Assembly: GCA_000526255.1 (NCBI GenBank)
Contig: JAFS01000002.1
Span: forward strand, 434,001 to 498,000
Direction of reading: 5' to 3'
DNA length: 64,000 nucleotides
DNA from: Verrucomicrobia bacterium LP2A
GTDB lineage: Bacteria > Verrucomicrobiota > Verrucomicrobiia > Methylacidiphilales > Methylacidiphilaceae
Shown in pieces: positions 8,557 through 16,879 of this stretch. Below the pieces are notes generated by a model. It ran no database searches and had not been told where the DNA came from. It saw only the letters and a program-made list of their open reading frames with translations. How positions within the stretch are numbered: the stretch's first letter is position 1; the number at the start of each line of letters is the position of its first letter. Made by a program: the position numbers and the translations under genes.

Positions 8557-9792
8557 TCAGCCACCGTGAACCGGAAGAATCGCCGCCACGTCGACTTCGC
8601 GCAATTCATAAAGGCGCTGGATCGTTTCTTCGATCAGGTTATTGGGACAAGAAGCGCCGGCTGTGATCCCGATCTCAACATTGCCATCGGGAAGCCAGGG
8701 CTCGGTGAGCACCTCGCATCCCTTGTGCAAATCCCAATGGAGAATTTGGGAAGTGGAAATGATCTTTTCCGCATTCTTGAGGAAATAGGTCGGGAGACGG
8801 CTTTCCCCCATTTCCGCCAAGTGGCTGGTATTGCTACTGTTGTAGCCGCCGACCACGATCAGGAGATCGAGTTTCCGGTGGTCCAGCATCTCGCGCAGGG
8901 CATCTTGCCGCTCCTGAGTCGCGCCGCAAATGGTGTCGAAGTAGCGGAAGTGCTCGCAAAGCTTCTCCGATCCATACCGATCGATGATTGCCTGACGGAT
9001 CCGCCGCTGCACCTCCTCGGTCTCTCCCCGCATCATCGTCGTCTGATTGGCGACTCCGACGAACTGCAAATGGATGTCGGGGTCGAAGTCCGGAGAGATG
9101 GCTCCTTGAAACTTGCGAAGGAACTCCTCCTTGTTGCCGCCTCTGCGGATGTATTCGCAGACGAGATCGGTTTCGGCCAAATCGTACACGACCAGATATT
9201 GCCCGCTGCCATCCTCGCCGACAGCGCGGGAAGCGGTAGCCTTGGTCTCCTCATGCCAGGCCTTTCCATGAATGATCGAGGTCACTCCCTCCCGCCGATA
9301 CTGCCGAACCCGCTTCCAGACCGTCATCACGTCTCCGCAAGTGGTATCGACGATCTGGCAGCCGATCTGGGCGATGCGCGCCATCGTCTTCACCTGGGCT
9401 CCAAACGCGGGCACGATCACTACGTCCGAACCGTCGAGATCGTCGAGATCCGATTCACCGCCGTGCTCCTGCAGACGTTGGATTCCCAGGGCGGTCAACT
9501 GGTCGTTCACCTCGGGGTTATGAATGATTTCGCCCAAGAGAAAGATGCGCCGATCTTGGAACACCTTGGTGGTAGCATAGGCCAAATCGATCGCCCGCTC
9601 GACCCCGTAGCAGAATCCAAATGCCTTGGCCAGCCGCACTGTGAGGCCCGCTGCGGACAGGCATCCTCCCGTTCCCTGGAGATACTCGACCAAAGGACTC
9701 CGATAGTGCTTCTCCACCTCCGCTTGAACGAGGCTCATGACTTCCGGGGTTCGCAGATTTACTTTTCCCGGCAAGGGGGCGGTCTTGCTCAT
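8557..9792 (-). CDS. ispH: 4-hydroxy-3-methylbut-2-enyl diphosphate reductase
   Basis: Last step of the MEP isoprenoid pathway: reduction of HMBPP to IPP and DMAPP using a [4Fe-4S] cluster. The three cluster cysteines are visible in FGFCYGVERAI, VDTTCGDVMTVW and AGASCPNNLIEE. From the ATG at 9792 (MSKTAPLPGKVN) the protein has 411 residues, about 95 more than E. coli IspH; it matches the long form known from cyanobacteria, plants and related lineages, with an extra N-terminal stretch and an internal insertion. An upstream in-frame extension exists but overlaps the divergent gene and looks spurious. Confidence 0.96.
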   Translation of the reverse strand: MSKTAPLPGKVNLRTPEVMSLVQAEVEKHYRSPLVEYLQGTGGCLSAAGLTVRLAKAFGFCYGVERAIDLAYATTKVFQDRRIFLLGEIIHNPEVNDQLTALGIQRLQEHGGESDLDDLDGSDVVIVPAFGAQVKTMARIAQIGCQIVDTTCGDVMTVWKRVRQYRREGVTSIIHGKAWHEETKATASRAVGEDGSGQYLVVYDLAETDLVCEYIRRGGNKEEFLRKFQGAISPDFDPDIHLQFVGVANQTTMMRGETEEVQRRIRQAIIDRYGSEKLCEHFRYFDTICGATQERQDALREMLDHRKLDLLIVVGGYNSSNTSHLAEMGESRLPTYFLKNAEKIISTSQILHWDLHKGCEVLTEPWLPDGNVEIGITAGASCPNNLIEETIQRLYELREVDVAAILPVHGG

Positions 9793-9879
9793 AACGGAAA
9801 TGATCTTGCGCGGCGAACCGGTCGCCGTCAAAAGCGTTTTTCCGAAGAGACCTCCTGCCACTCGAAGGAGACCGAACGC

Positions 9880-10560
9880 ATGGCAACGCGTCTTGCAGCC
9901 GCAAGAACGACCGCCGAGAGCACCCCATTGCTCCTGGCGGAAAACCTCGTCCTCTCCCTTCCGCCCCATCCCCCGCTGCGCATCCCGAGGCTTGTCGCCC
10001 CTTCCGCCGGCTTCGTCGTGATTCTTGCGGCCGTGCGGGACCTCCCGCCGATTCTAGAGCAATCCCTGTTGCAGACGCTTGCGGGGGATCGCCGCGCCGA
10101 AGCCGGCCGCGTTCTTTACCTGGGCGAGGATCTCGCGCGAGCCTATCCCGGTTGGGCGGCTGCCCGCGGGCTTTCTCTGCTCGCCGAGGAAGGCTTTGAG
10201 GGGGCAAGTTCGGTCGAAGCCAATCTCCTCCGCGCCACAGGGGCCTCTCTTCCCACCTGGCTCTTCCGCTTCCTGCCTCTGCAAGAACGCCTTCCCGTTC
10301 CGGCTGACACGCTCTCGCCGGTCGAGCGGCGCTGGCTTGGGCTTGCCTGCGCCCTGGCGGTGCGCCCTCGGCTTCTTCTTTTACGGCGCCCGCTCGATGG
10401 GCTCCCTCCGCTGCCCCGGCAGGCCCTGCTCGAGCGCCTGATCCGGATCAATCTGGAAGAAGGCATCGCCTTCTGCTTCACCGCCGCGCCCAGCCCCCTG
10501 ATCGAAACGGCAGCCGCCTCGGCTTACCGGATCGCCTCCGGTCTCCTGGCCTCCGCCTAA
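9880..10560 (+). CDS. ABC-ATPase-like protein lacking catalytic motifs
   Basis: 226 residues, start at 9880 behind a GAAGGAG ribosome-binding site. The overall pattern follows an ABC nucleotide-binding domain: LLLAENLVLSLPP opening, GRVLYLGEDLA after the Walker A position, then LSPVERRWLGLACAL and PRLLLLRRPLDGLPP where the signature and Walker B should be. The essential residues are missing: no GxxxxGKS/T P-loop (LAAVRDLPPILEQ instead), LSGGQ replaced by LSPVE, the Walker B Asp-Glu replaced by Arg-Arg, and no H-loop histidine. It could be a non-hydrolysing scaffold or a decaying transporter subunit. No permease gene is adjacent. Confidence 0.7.
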   Translation: MATRLAAARTTAESTPLLLAENLVLSLPPHPPLRIPRLVAPSAGFVVILAAVRDLPPILEQSLLQTLAGDRRAEAGRVLYLGEDLARAYPGWAAARGLSLLAEEGFEGASSVEANLLRATGASLPTWLFRFLPLQERLPVPADTLSPVERRWLGLACALAVRPRLLLLRRPLDGLPPLPRQALLERLIRINLEEGIAFCFTAAPSPLIETAAASAYRIASGLLASA

Positions 10561-10570
10561 TCCCCAACCC

Positions 10571-11203
10571 TCATTGCGGAGGCCTCTCCTCGGACGGAGG
10601 GGCCTCCTGCTGCGGCAGCTCCGGCTCGAGCGGAGGCGGGGGACCCTCGCGAGCGGGCGCAACCGCCTCGGGAGGCTGCGGGGAGAGCTTCTCAGTATGG
10701 GCCTTCTTTTCGGGCTCCGGAGGAGGGCCCTGATAAAACTCCTTGTGGCGGATCTGACCTCCCGCATGGCTCGTCCAGATCCCCAAAAGCAAGGAGGCGA
10801 GGCCGGCCAACACGGTGGCGGAGGAAAGAAAGCTCAAGCCCTTAGGGAAGAGAGCGGAAGAGACCAAGGTGAGAGCCGCGATGGCCGCGGTTCCGTAAAG
10901 CATCCATGCGGTTCTTTCGCCTCGCTCTTCGTGAACCGCAAACCAAGCTTTCTGCTTCTGCGTGATCATGGTTTCCACGCGGTCCTCCCCTTCGTGCCCG
11001 TAATGCTGCACGAGCCAGCCGGAGGCCGAGGTGAGGATCATGAGCGTGAGGGCAACGACTTGCGTGGCTCGGCTCTTGAACGCGAGACCGGCGAGGTAGG
11101 CGGCCAGCGCCGTCGCTAGACCGTAGACCGGAATCGGATGAAGAAGGACATGGACGTACTCCGGCTGTTTCAGGGTCTCCAAAAATTCGTGGAGCTCGTT
11201 CAC
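10571..11203 (-). CDS. DUF2231-like membrane protein with Pro/Glu-rich tail
   Basis: 210 residues. Four predicted membrane helices (about 24-42, 48-66, 98-117, 122-142) carry histidines near membrane edges (LHPIP, VQHYGHEGED, TSHAGGQIRH), as in DUF2231-type integral membrane proteins that may bind haem or metal. The last 55 residues are a hydrophilic proline/glutamate-rich tail (EPEKKAHTEK, then PPPPLEPELPQ). It converges with the ABC-like gene, leaving only 10 bases between stops. Function unknown; the family assignment rests on topology and the LHPIPV motif. Confidence 0.7.
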   Translation of the reverse strand: MNELHEFLETLKQPEYVHVLLHPIPVYGLATALAAYLAGLAFKSRATQVVALTLMILTSASGWLVQHYGHEGEDRVETMITQKQKAWFAVHEERGERTAWMLYGTAAIAALTLVSSALFPKGLSFLSSATVLAGLASLLLGIWTSHAGGQIRHKEFYQGPPPEPEKKAHTEKLSPQPPEAVAPAREGPPPPLEPELPQQEAPPSEERPPQ

Positions 11204-11380
11204 GTCTCGTTTGGATGGAGGACGGCCAAGGCGTTTCTAGAAATTCGCGATGGCTCTCGCGCGTTCTTACGCTCAAGCCCCCTGCGACTAGACCGAGTAG
11301 AAAGGCCCTTCACCTGCGCCCCCCCAAAAAAAGGGGAGGGTTGCCGGCGAAAGGCTATCCCTTCGTAACCAGGATGGGCC

Positions 11381-11734
11381 TTACTTTTCGAACTCGGTGT
11401 CTTCGATCAGGTTGTAGCCTTCGGCACTCACCAGCTTTCCCTTGACCGTTACCTTCGCCGTCTTGGGAATCTCCGCTGACTTGAGCGGCTTGTGCTCTCC
11501 TGAGAGCATGTAGAGCTTGCCGTCATCCCCCTTAAGACCCACCGGCAATCCCAGGTTGATGCACTTCCGCGCGCAGCTTGAATGCTTGTCTCCCGCCGCG
11601 CCATGATCGAGATAGCAGTAGAGATCCACAAGCTCGCCCTTGACGGTGACCTCTTGCTTTTCCTCCGCGCGAAGCCCCGCCATTCCGGCACAGAGCAGCA
11701 CCATTCCGCACAAGATACTTTTTCCGATTCGCAT
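11381..11734 (-). CDS. Secreted cysteine-containing small protein
   Basis: 117 residues from the ATG at 11734, giving a clear signal peptide (MRIGKSILCGMVLLCAGMAG, cleavage near LRAEE). The mature domain starts VTVKGELVDLYCYLDHGA and contains HSSCARKCINLGLPVGL, a Cys-His pattern I have seen in uncharacterised periplasmic OB-fold-like proteins. It ends with a second VTVKGKLVS strand, which hints at a small beta-barrel. The cysteines may bind metal or form a disulfide. No operon partner is obvious; the upstream gap to the next gene is about 120 bases. Confidence 0.8.
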   Translation of the reverse strand: MRIGKSILCGMVLLCAGMAGLRAEEKQEVTVKGELVDLYCYLDHGAAGDKHSSCARKCINLGLPVGLKGDDGKLYMLSGEHKPLKSAEIPKTAKVTVKGKLVSAEGYNLIEDTEFEK

Positions 11735-11858
11735 TGTCCCTCCCACGTTGAACTCTTGCACCGCCCGAGCATCCTACAAAGCCGCCCCATCTGTCACAAG
11801 GTTAATCGGTGCCGAGCCATTCCGACTCGGGCGGCTCTCTAGCGCACGGGACCGGCGG

Positions 11859-12047
11859 TTACGGATGCGTTCCGGACGGCGGCACAATCTCCCAGAGCGG
11901 TCCATTCCGTCCTTCCACCACGATCTTCTCCCTTTGACCGAGGTGATTCCGGATCAGCAGGACTATGGCCGCGCAAAAGAGGACAAAGACCAACAGGTCC
12001 GCTACGCGTAGCAGAGACCTCCTCACCCTACGCCCGAATGCACCCAT
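11859..12047 (-). CDS. Small single-span membrane protein (NusG domain II-like start)
   Basis: 62 residues: a basic N-terminus (MGAFGRRVRRSLLR), one hydrophobic helix (VADLLVFVLFCAAIVLLI), then KIVVEGRNGPLWEIVP. The arrangement ADLLxx-membrane helix-VVxxGxxG recalls the first half of membrane-anchored NusG-domain-II proteins, but it stops early, so it may be a truncated member or an unrelated small protein. It is divergent from nrnA by about 86 bases. Start choice is uncertain because there is no strong ribosome-binding site. Confidence 0.5.
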   Translation of the reverse strand: MGAFGRRVRRSLLRVADLLVFVLFCAAIVLLIRNHLGQREKIVVEGRNGPLWEIVPPSGTHP

Positions 12048-12133
12048 GATCCATGCCTGTCGTCTTCCAAGCAAGCACCTCGGAAAACAAGAGAAGCTTG
12101 CGCCCACGGCGTCGCCTGTGCAACAGAAAGCCG

Positions 12134-13108
12134 ATGGTCGATTCGCTGCAGAGCCTTGCGAAACTCTTTCGGGAGAAGAGCAGTTTCGTTGTCCTTTCGC
12201 ACATCCGTCCCGACGGCGACGCGATCGGGAGCTCGATCGGCTTGGCCCTCATTTTAAAGGAAATGGGCAAGAAGGTGCGCGTCTTCAACGAGGAGGGGCC
12301 GAGCGATCCCTATGCCTACCTCTGCGGTTCGATTCCCGTCGAAAAGACCCCGGTCGAGCCTCCCACCGACTCCCCGAAGGTGATTGCGGTCGATTGCTCG
12401 ACTCGGGAGCGGCTCGGAGAGAGCTTCCTGCGCTGGGGCATCCCCGTGGATGCGAATATCGACCACCATCCGGACAATCCAGGATACGCCGCGATCAACT
12501 GCGTCGAGGCTGGCGCGCTCGCCACCGCGGAGCTCCTTGCCCGGACGGCTCTGGAGCTCGGCCTTCCGCTCCGCGCGGATGCGGCATCCGCGCTCTACGT
12601 CGGCATCCTGACCGACACCAACTCCTTCTCCTTTCGACCCCTCCGGCCGGAAACCCTCGAGCTCGCGGCAGCCTTGATCCGCGCAGGTGCCGATCCCGAG
12701 ACGCTTTCATGGCGAACCTTCCGAAACTTTTCGCTCAACCGTTTCGCGCTGCTTCGTGAGATCCTCAACCGGACACGTTTCGCCGCGGAAAATCGGATTG
12801 CCTTTTATCGCCTGACGGCCGACCTCTACGCCAGGACGGGGACGACTTCGCTCGAGGTCGAGAACTTCCTCAACTATCTTCAGCTCGTGGAGACGGTGCA
12901 AGTGGCCTTTATGGTCGAGGAGATCAGCCCCCAGCTCACTCGCATGAGTCTCCGATCGATTCCTGCGATCGACATCCGCCCCGTTGCCGCCCGCTTTGGA
13001 GGCGGAGGCCACCGGTGTGCCTCGGGGGCGCGCGCGTCGCTCCCCGTGGAGGAGGTCGAACGGCAGCTTCTCGGGGCAATCGTTCCTCACCTGCTCCCCG
13101 GCTCGTGA
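12134..13108 (+). CDS. nrnA: DHH/DHHA1 phosphoesterase (NrnA-type nanoRNase / pAp phosphatase)
   Basis: 324 residues from the ATG at 12134 (MVDSLQSLAKLF). DHH motifs run in order: SHIRPDGDAIGSSIGL (motif I), AVDCSTRERLG, NIDHHPDNPGY (motif III, the DHH itself), and the C-terminal DHHA1 substrate motif FGGGGHRCASGA. Members degrade 2-5 nt RNAs and dephosphorylate pAp using Mn2+. It precedes truB by 21 bases; in many bacteria nrnA-truB-ribF lie together downstream of rbfA, and the same order is kept here. Confidence 0.95.
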   Translation: MVDSLQSLAKLFREKSSFVVLSHIRPDGDAIGSSIGLALILKEMGKKVRVFNEEGPSDPYAYLCGSIPVEKTPVEPPTDSPKVIAVDCSTRERLGESFLRWGIPVDANIDHHPDNPGYAAINCVEAGALATAELLARTALELGLPLRADAASALYVGILTDTNSFSFRPLRPETLELAAALIRAGADPETLSWRTFRNFSLNRFALLREILNRTRFAAENRIAFYRLTADLYARTGTTSLEVENFLNYLQLVETVQVAFMVEEISPQLTRMSLRSIPAIDIRPVAARFGGGGHRCASGARASLPVEEVERQLLGAIVPHLLPGS

Positions 13109-13129
13109 TCTCACCAGAGCGAGCGATTC

Positions 13130-13843
13130 ATGGAAATCAACGGCGTTCTTCTTTTCGACAAGCCCAAGGGATGCACATCCCACGATATGGTCGATTTCCT
13201 GCGCCGCCGCTTCGGGCTGCGGAAGGTCGGCCACTGCGGCACTCTCGACCCTCTGGCAACCGGGTTGCTCGTCCTGGTTCTCGGCAAGGCGACGCGCATT
13301 CAAGATCTTCTGATGGCCGAAGATAAGCGGTATCGCGGAGTCATGCACCTGGGCCAGATCACTGACACGCAAGATGCCGACGGCCAGATCATCGACGAGC
13401 GCCCCGTTCCCTCGCTCTCCCTGGATGAACTGGAGGCGGTCTTCGTCAAATTCTCCGGGGAGTTTCTCCAAGTTCCTCCGATGGTGTCCGCGATCAAGCA
13501 CCATGGGAAGCCGCTCTACAAGCTCGCGCGGGAAGGGAAGGTTGTCGAGCGTCCGCCCCGCTTGGTCAAGGTCTATTCCTATCGGATCCTCGAATGGAAG
13601 CCGCCGTTTCTCGGCTTCGAGATTCGCTGTCGCAAGGGCTTTTATGTGAGGACTTATTGCCACGATATCGGGCTGGCCCTCGGATGCGGAGCCCACCTCG
13701 CCGAGCTGCGTCGGCTCCAATCCGGAAACTTTTCCGTAGAGGGAGCGCTCTCCTTCCCCGCACTGCAGGAAATGCATCGGGCGGAGGAGCTCCTGCCTCA
13801 CGTCTTGCCTCTGCCCGAAGTATCTCGGATTCGGCGACAGTAA
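13130..13843 (+). CDS. truB: tRNA pseudouridine(55) synthase
   Basis: 237 residues. Converts U55 of the tRNA T-loop to pseudouridine. The N-terminus MEINGVLLFDKPKGCTSHD and the catalytic loop GHCGTLDPLATGLLVLVLG, containing the nucleophilic Asp, are diagnostic. KFSGEFLQVPPMVSAIKH and CRKGFYVRTYCHDIG are the further TruB motifs. It lacks a long C-terminal PUA domain, so it is a short form. It is the middle gene of nrnA-truB-ribF. Confidence 0.97.
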   Translation: MEINGVLLFDKPKGCTSHDMVDFLRRRFGLRKVGHCGTLDPLATGLLVLVLGKATRIQDLLMAEDKRYRGVMHLGQITDTQDADGQIIDERPVPSLSLDELEAVFVKFSGEFLQVPPMVSAIKHHGKPLYKLAREGKVVERPPRLVKVYSYRILEWKPPFLGFEIRCRKGFYVRTYCHDIGLALGCGAHLAELRRLQSGNFSVEGALSFPALQEMHRAEELLPHVLPLPEVSRIRRQ

Positions 13844-13877
13844 CTTGCAGAACGGGGGATCGGGAAGCGGCGATTCC

Positions 13878-14825
13878 ATGGATGGGTTAAGTCGAGAAGC
13901 TCTGACTGTATCGCTCTTCGAAGCCGATCCTCGTCCGGAGATCCGCCATCTCTCGATCGGATTCTTTGATGGGGTCCACCGCGGTCACCAGGAAGTCCTT
14001 CGCCAACTGCTCGCGCTTCCCCCTGATCCGACGAGCGCCTGCGGGGTGCTCACCTTCGAACCCCATCCTCTGGCGGTGATCCGCCCCGAAGAGTCTCCTC
14101 CCCGACTGACAACCCCTGCGCAAAAAGTCCGCCTGCTGGCCGCCGCTGGTCCAGGGCTCGTGCTCGTGGTTCGTTTCGACGAGAGGCTGCGCGAGTTGTC
14201 TCCGGAGCTCTTTTTCGAACGGATCGTTCGGATCTTTCCCAACCTGCGGACCGTAGTCGTCGGGCAGGATTTCCGCTTCGGCCGCGGCGCGGAAGGAGAC
14301 GTCGAGCGATTGCGGCTCCTCGGGTCGAGACTGGGCTTCGCGGCGAGAATCGTTCCCCCTCTGCTCGACGGTGGCAGCCGCGTGGCGAGTAGCCGGATTC
14401 GCCGGGCGATTCGGGAGAGACGATTCGAAGATGCCGAGCGCTGGCTGGGACGCAGCTACGCCGTCCTCGGTCGGGTGGCTTCCGGCGCCGGCATTGGCCG
14501 TCAGATCGGGAGCCCGACGGCTAATCTTACGGGCATCTCCCAGCTCCTCCCTCCCGAGGGTGTCTACGCCTGCCGGGTGCGAGTCTCGGATGTGTTTCCC
14601 GCAGTGGCCAATTACGGACGACGCCCGACATTCGGAAGGGATTCCCTTCCTCTGCTCGAAGTCCACCTCCTCGACTTCACGGGAGATCTCTCCGGTGCCG
14701 AGATCGAGGTTTCTCATTGGCACTTTTTGCGGGAGGAGAGGCGCTTTGCCGGCGTCGAGGAGCTTCGCGCACAGATCGCGAATGACGTCGCGCAGGCCCG
14801 CAACCATTTCGCGCAGCCTCGCTGA
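13878..14825 (+). CDS. ribF: Bifunctional riboflavin kinase / FAD synthetase
   Basis: About 315 residues from the ATG at 13878. Makes FMN and then FAD from riboflavin. The N-terminal nucleotidyltransferase domain shows GFFDGVHRGHQEVLRQL and VGQDFRFGRGAEGD. The C-terminal kinase domain shows IGSPTANLT, GVYACRV and VANYGRRPTFG, and ends LRAQIANDVAQARNHF. A TTG at 13845, just after the truB stop, would add 11 residues, so the start is not certain. Classic linkage with truB. Confidence 0.95.
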   Translation: MDGLSREALTVSLFEADPRPEIRHLSIGFFDGVHRGHQEVLRQLLALPPDPTSACGVLTFEPHPLAVIRPEESPPRLTTPAQKVRLLAAAGPGLVLVVRFDERLRELSPELFFERIVRIFPNLRTVVVGQDFRFGRGAEGDVERLRLLGSRLGFAARIVPPLLDGGSRVASSRIRRAIRERRFEDAERWLGRSYAVLGRVASGAGIGRQIGSPTANLTGISQLLPPEGVYACRVRVSDVFPAVANYGRRPTFGRDSLPLLEVHLLDFTGDLSGAEIEVSHWHFLREERRFAGVEELRAQIANDVAQARNHFAQPR

Positions 14826-14837
14826 TCGAGGGAAGCC

Positions 14838-15380
14838 ATGTCGTTCTCTCTTCTGGTTCTCCGAGCTTCCAAGACGATCCTGCCGTTTCTGGTCGGAGCC
14901 TATTTCTTCCTGGCCGGGATCGACAACATCATCGATCCCTCCGCAAACTGGTCCTATCTCGCCCACGTCCTTTCCATGGACACGGTGCCCGCCAACTCTT
15001 CCTTGGGCTGGCGCGCCTTGCGCTCGCCCACCGCCGGGCGACTCCTCTTCGGCGGGCTGGTCGCTTGGGAGCTGGGCACCTCCCTCCTCTGCTTCGTCGG
15101 GACCGTCCGGCTGTTCCAGGCTTGGTTCGGCAGCCGGTGGCAGTTTGCACGGTCAAAGAGCTGGGCGGTGGCGGGCCTCACCTGTAGCCTGGTGGAGTGG
15201 CTTTTCTTCTTTCTGATCCTGGCGGGCGAATGGTTCCAGCTTTGGCGGGGAACACTCTCTGCGGCACTCGATGTCGCCACCCGGATGTTCGCCATCACCG
15301 CTCTCTCCTTGATCTACTTGACCCAAGAAGAGTGCGGTCCGGAGACTATGGGTGAATCGCCGCGGAAAAGCGCCGGCTGA
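14838..15380 (+). CDS. DUF2165-family small integral membrane protein
   Basis: 180 residues with four predicted membrane helices: about 12-32, 66-90, 108-130 and 145-165. The N-terminal helix (LVGAYFFLAGIDNIID) followed by FLAHVLSMDT-like loop residues and a WRALRSPT segment matches the DUF2165 family. Function unknown. It follows ribF by 12 bases in the same direction, and its last 35 bases overlap the 3' end of the convergent thioredoxin gene. Confidence 0.8.
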   Translation: MSFSLLVLRASKTILPFLVGAYFFLAGIDNIIDPSANWSYLAHVLSMDTVPANSSLGWRALRSPTAGRLLFGGLVAWELGTSLLCFVGTVRLFQAWFGSRWQFARSKSWAVAGLTCSLVEWLFFFLILAGEWFQLWRGTLSAALDVATRMFAITALSLIYLTQEECGPETMGESPRKSAG

Positions 15381-16161
15381 ACCGTTCGGTCAGCGGATGG
15401 CGCCACCCTAGGACCTGGAAGAGGGCGCGACAGATCCGTGCCAGTTCTCCCTGGCGGAAGCTTCTCTCCTCTTCGAGGATCCCGAGCCAGGCCTCCATCG
15501 CCCGCTCAAGCTGTCCGCCGCGGAGGGCCTCCAGGCCCTCAAGATAACGAGAGAGACGCGCATCGGAATTCGCCTCCGGTGGAGCCGGGGAGAGAAGGGC
15601 TCGTCCCAGCTCGCGAATCGCTTCCGCAACCGTGGGATCTCGTCCGATCTCCTCCGAGCCAATCGCCTCCAAGGCCCCCTGCGGATCGGCACAGACGGTG
15701 GCGCGCGCATAAAGAAGGGAGGCCTCGGGGTCCCGAACTCCTGCCGTCCGCTCCTCGGCAAGCAGCTCGGCCGCCTGCCGCCAGTCTCCTTCGCCGAAGA
15801 GCGTTAGTGCCCTCTGGTAGCGGGCCGAACGGGAAATCGGAATCGCCTGTTCGAGCCAACGTTCGATCTGGCTTTCCGGAAGAGCTCCCACAAACCCGTC
15901 TATGACCTTCCCTCCGGCAAAGAGGCGGACATCGGGGATGCTGTAGACCTCGTACTGACGAGCGATCTCCGGTGCTTCCTCGGTGTTGATCTTTACGAGC
16001 TCCCAGCGGCCACGGGCTCGCTCCGCGAGCCGCTCGAGCACGGGTCCGAGAATGCGGCAAGGGCCACACCACGGGGCCCAGAAATCGACCAGTACCGGAA
16101 CCGTACGGCTCCTTTCCAAGACACGCTGCGCAAAATTGTCGGTTTCACTCTCTCTGACCAT
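15346..16161 (-). CDS. cnoX: Thioredoxin-domain co-chaperone with TPR-like tail (CnoX/YbbN type)
   Basis: 271 residues. An N-terminal thioredoxin fold (about 1-110) has an intact redox centre WAPWCGPCRILGP and the cis-Pro loop YSIPDVRLF. The remaining 160 residues are helical, TPR-like repeats (YQRALTLFGEGDWRQAAELL), the hallmark of YbbN/CnoX proteins that protect unfolded clients and pass them to chaperones. E. coli CnoX lacks the CxxC active site whereas this one retains it, as in Caulobacter-type members, so it may also reduce disulfides. Confidence 0.9.
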   Translation of the reverse strand: MVRESETDNFAQRVLERSRTVPVLVDFWAPWCGPCRILGPVLERLAERARGRWELVKINTEEAPEIARQYEVYSIPDVRLFAGGKVIDGFVGALPESQIERWLEQAIPISRSARYQRALTLFGEGDWRQAAELLAEERTAGVRDPEASLLYARATVCADPQGALEAIGSEEIGRDPTVAEAIRELGRALLSPAPPEANSDARLSRYLEGLEALRGGQLERAMEAWLGILEEERSFRQGELARICRALFQVLGWRHPLTERFSRRFSAAIHP

Positions 16162-16203
16162 GCGACCAAAATGTCATATCCACGTCGTGTCCGCAACGGA
16201 GGC

Positions 16204-16869
16204 TCACCGCTTCCGGCAGAGGTAGATCCCGTCGGCCACCGGGAGAAGCAGCCCTTCGATGCGTGGATCCTCCCGCAGCTTATCGTTCAAACTGCGGATC
16301 GCCCGTGTATCCGGGTCGTCCGGCCGGTCACTCTCGAGAACCCGTCCCTCACGAAGCATGTTGTCGAAAAGGAGCACTCCCCCCCGCCGCATCCGGGGAA
16401 GAAGGGCTTCGTAGTAGGCGTCATAGCCAGTTTTGTCCGCATCGACGAAGGCAAAATCGAAGTTGGGTTCTCCTTCGATCACTTTGAGACTCTCCAGCGC
16501 AGGACCAATCCGGAGCTCGATCCGGTCGGCGACACCCGCTCTTTCCCAGAAGCCCCGGGCAATCCGAGTCCACTCCTCGCTCCGATCCAGGCAGAGAAGC
16601 CTGCCCCCTTCGGCCAAGCCACGGGCGATCGCCAAGCTGCTCGCGCCCGTGAAGGTCCCGATCTCGATCGCCCGCCGCACACGCAGCGCGCCGACCAGAA
16701 AGGAAAGCAGCGCCGCCTCTTCCTCGGGAATCATCATCTCCGCGAGGGGCCCAAGCCGCATCGTCTCCGCCCGGAGAGCGGTCCAGACGGGGTCCGCCAA
16801 CCCGCTCCGGTGCTCGCGCACATAGGAGCAGAGTCCATCATCGAGTCGAATATACTTCTGCAGAGCCAT
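16204..16869 (-). CDS. Class I SAM-dependent O-methyltransferase
   Basis: 221 residues of the caffeoyl-CoA/catechol O-methyltransferase family. The SAM-binding motif AIEIGTFTGASSLAIA lies near residues 66-81, with acidic LCLDRSEEWTRIARGF after it. FDFAFVDADKTGYDAYYEAL supplies the metal-binding Asp and catalytic region, and GGVLLFDNMLREG the second metal site. Such enzymes methylate vicinal hydroxyls with Mg2+. It ends 42 bases before the thioredoxin gene starts, on the same strand and just downstream of proC. Substrate unknown. Confidence 0.9.
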   Translation of the reverse strand: MALQKYIRLDDGLCSYVREHRSGLADPVWTALRAETMRLGPLAEMMIPEEEAALLSFLVGALRVRRAIEIGTFTGASSLAIARGLAEGGRLLCLDRSEEWTRIARGFWERAGVADRIELRIGPALESLKVIEGEPNFDFAFVDADKTGYDAYYEALLPRMRRGGVLLFDNMLREGRVLESDRPDDPDTRAIRSLNDKLREDPRIEGLLLPVADGIYLCRKR

Positions 16870-16879
16870 GACCGAACGT

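Noticed and set aside
8542-9879. Extended N-terminus for the ABC-like gene
   Set aside because: The upstream part of the frame is antisense to ispH. The real start is 9880, right after a GAAGGAG site.
11310-11345. C-run/A-run/G-run as a terminator before the secreted Cys protein
   Set aside because: The stem would be only four or five G-C pairs with an all-A loop and no T-run on either strand.
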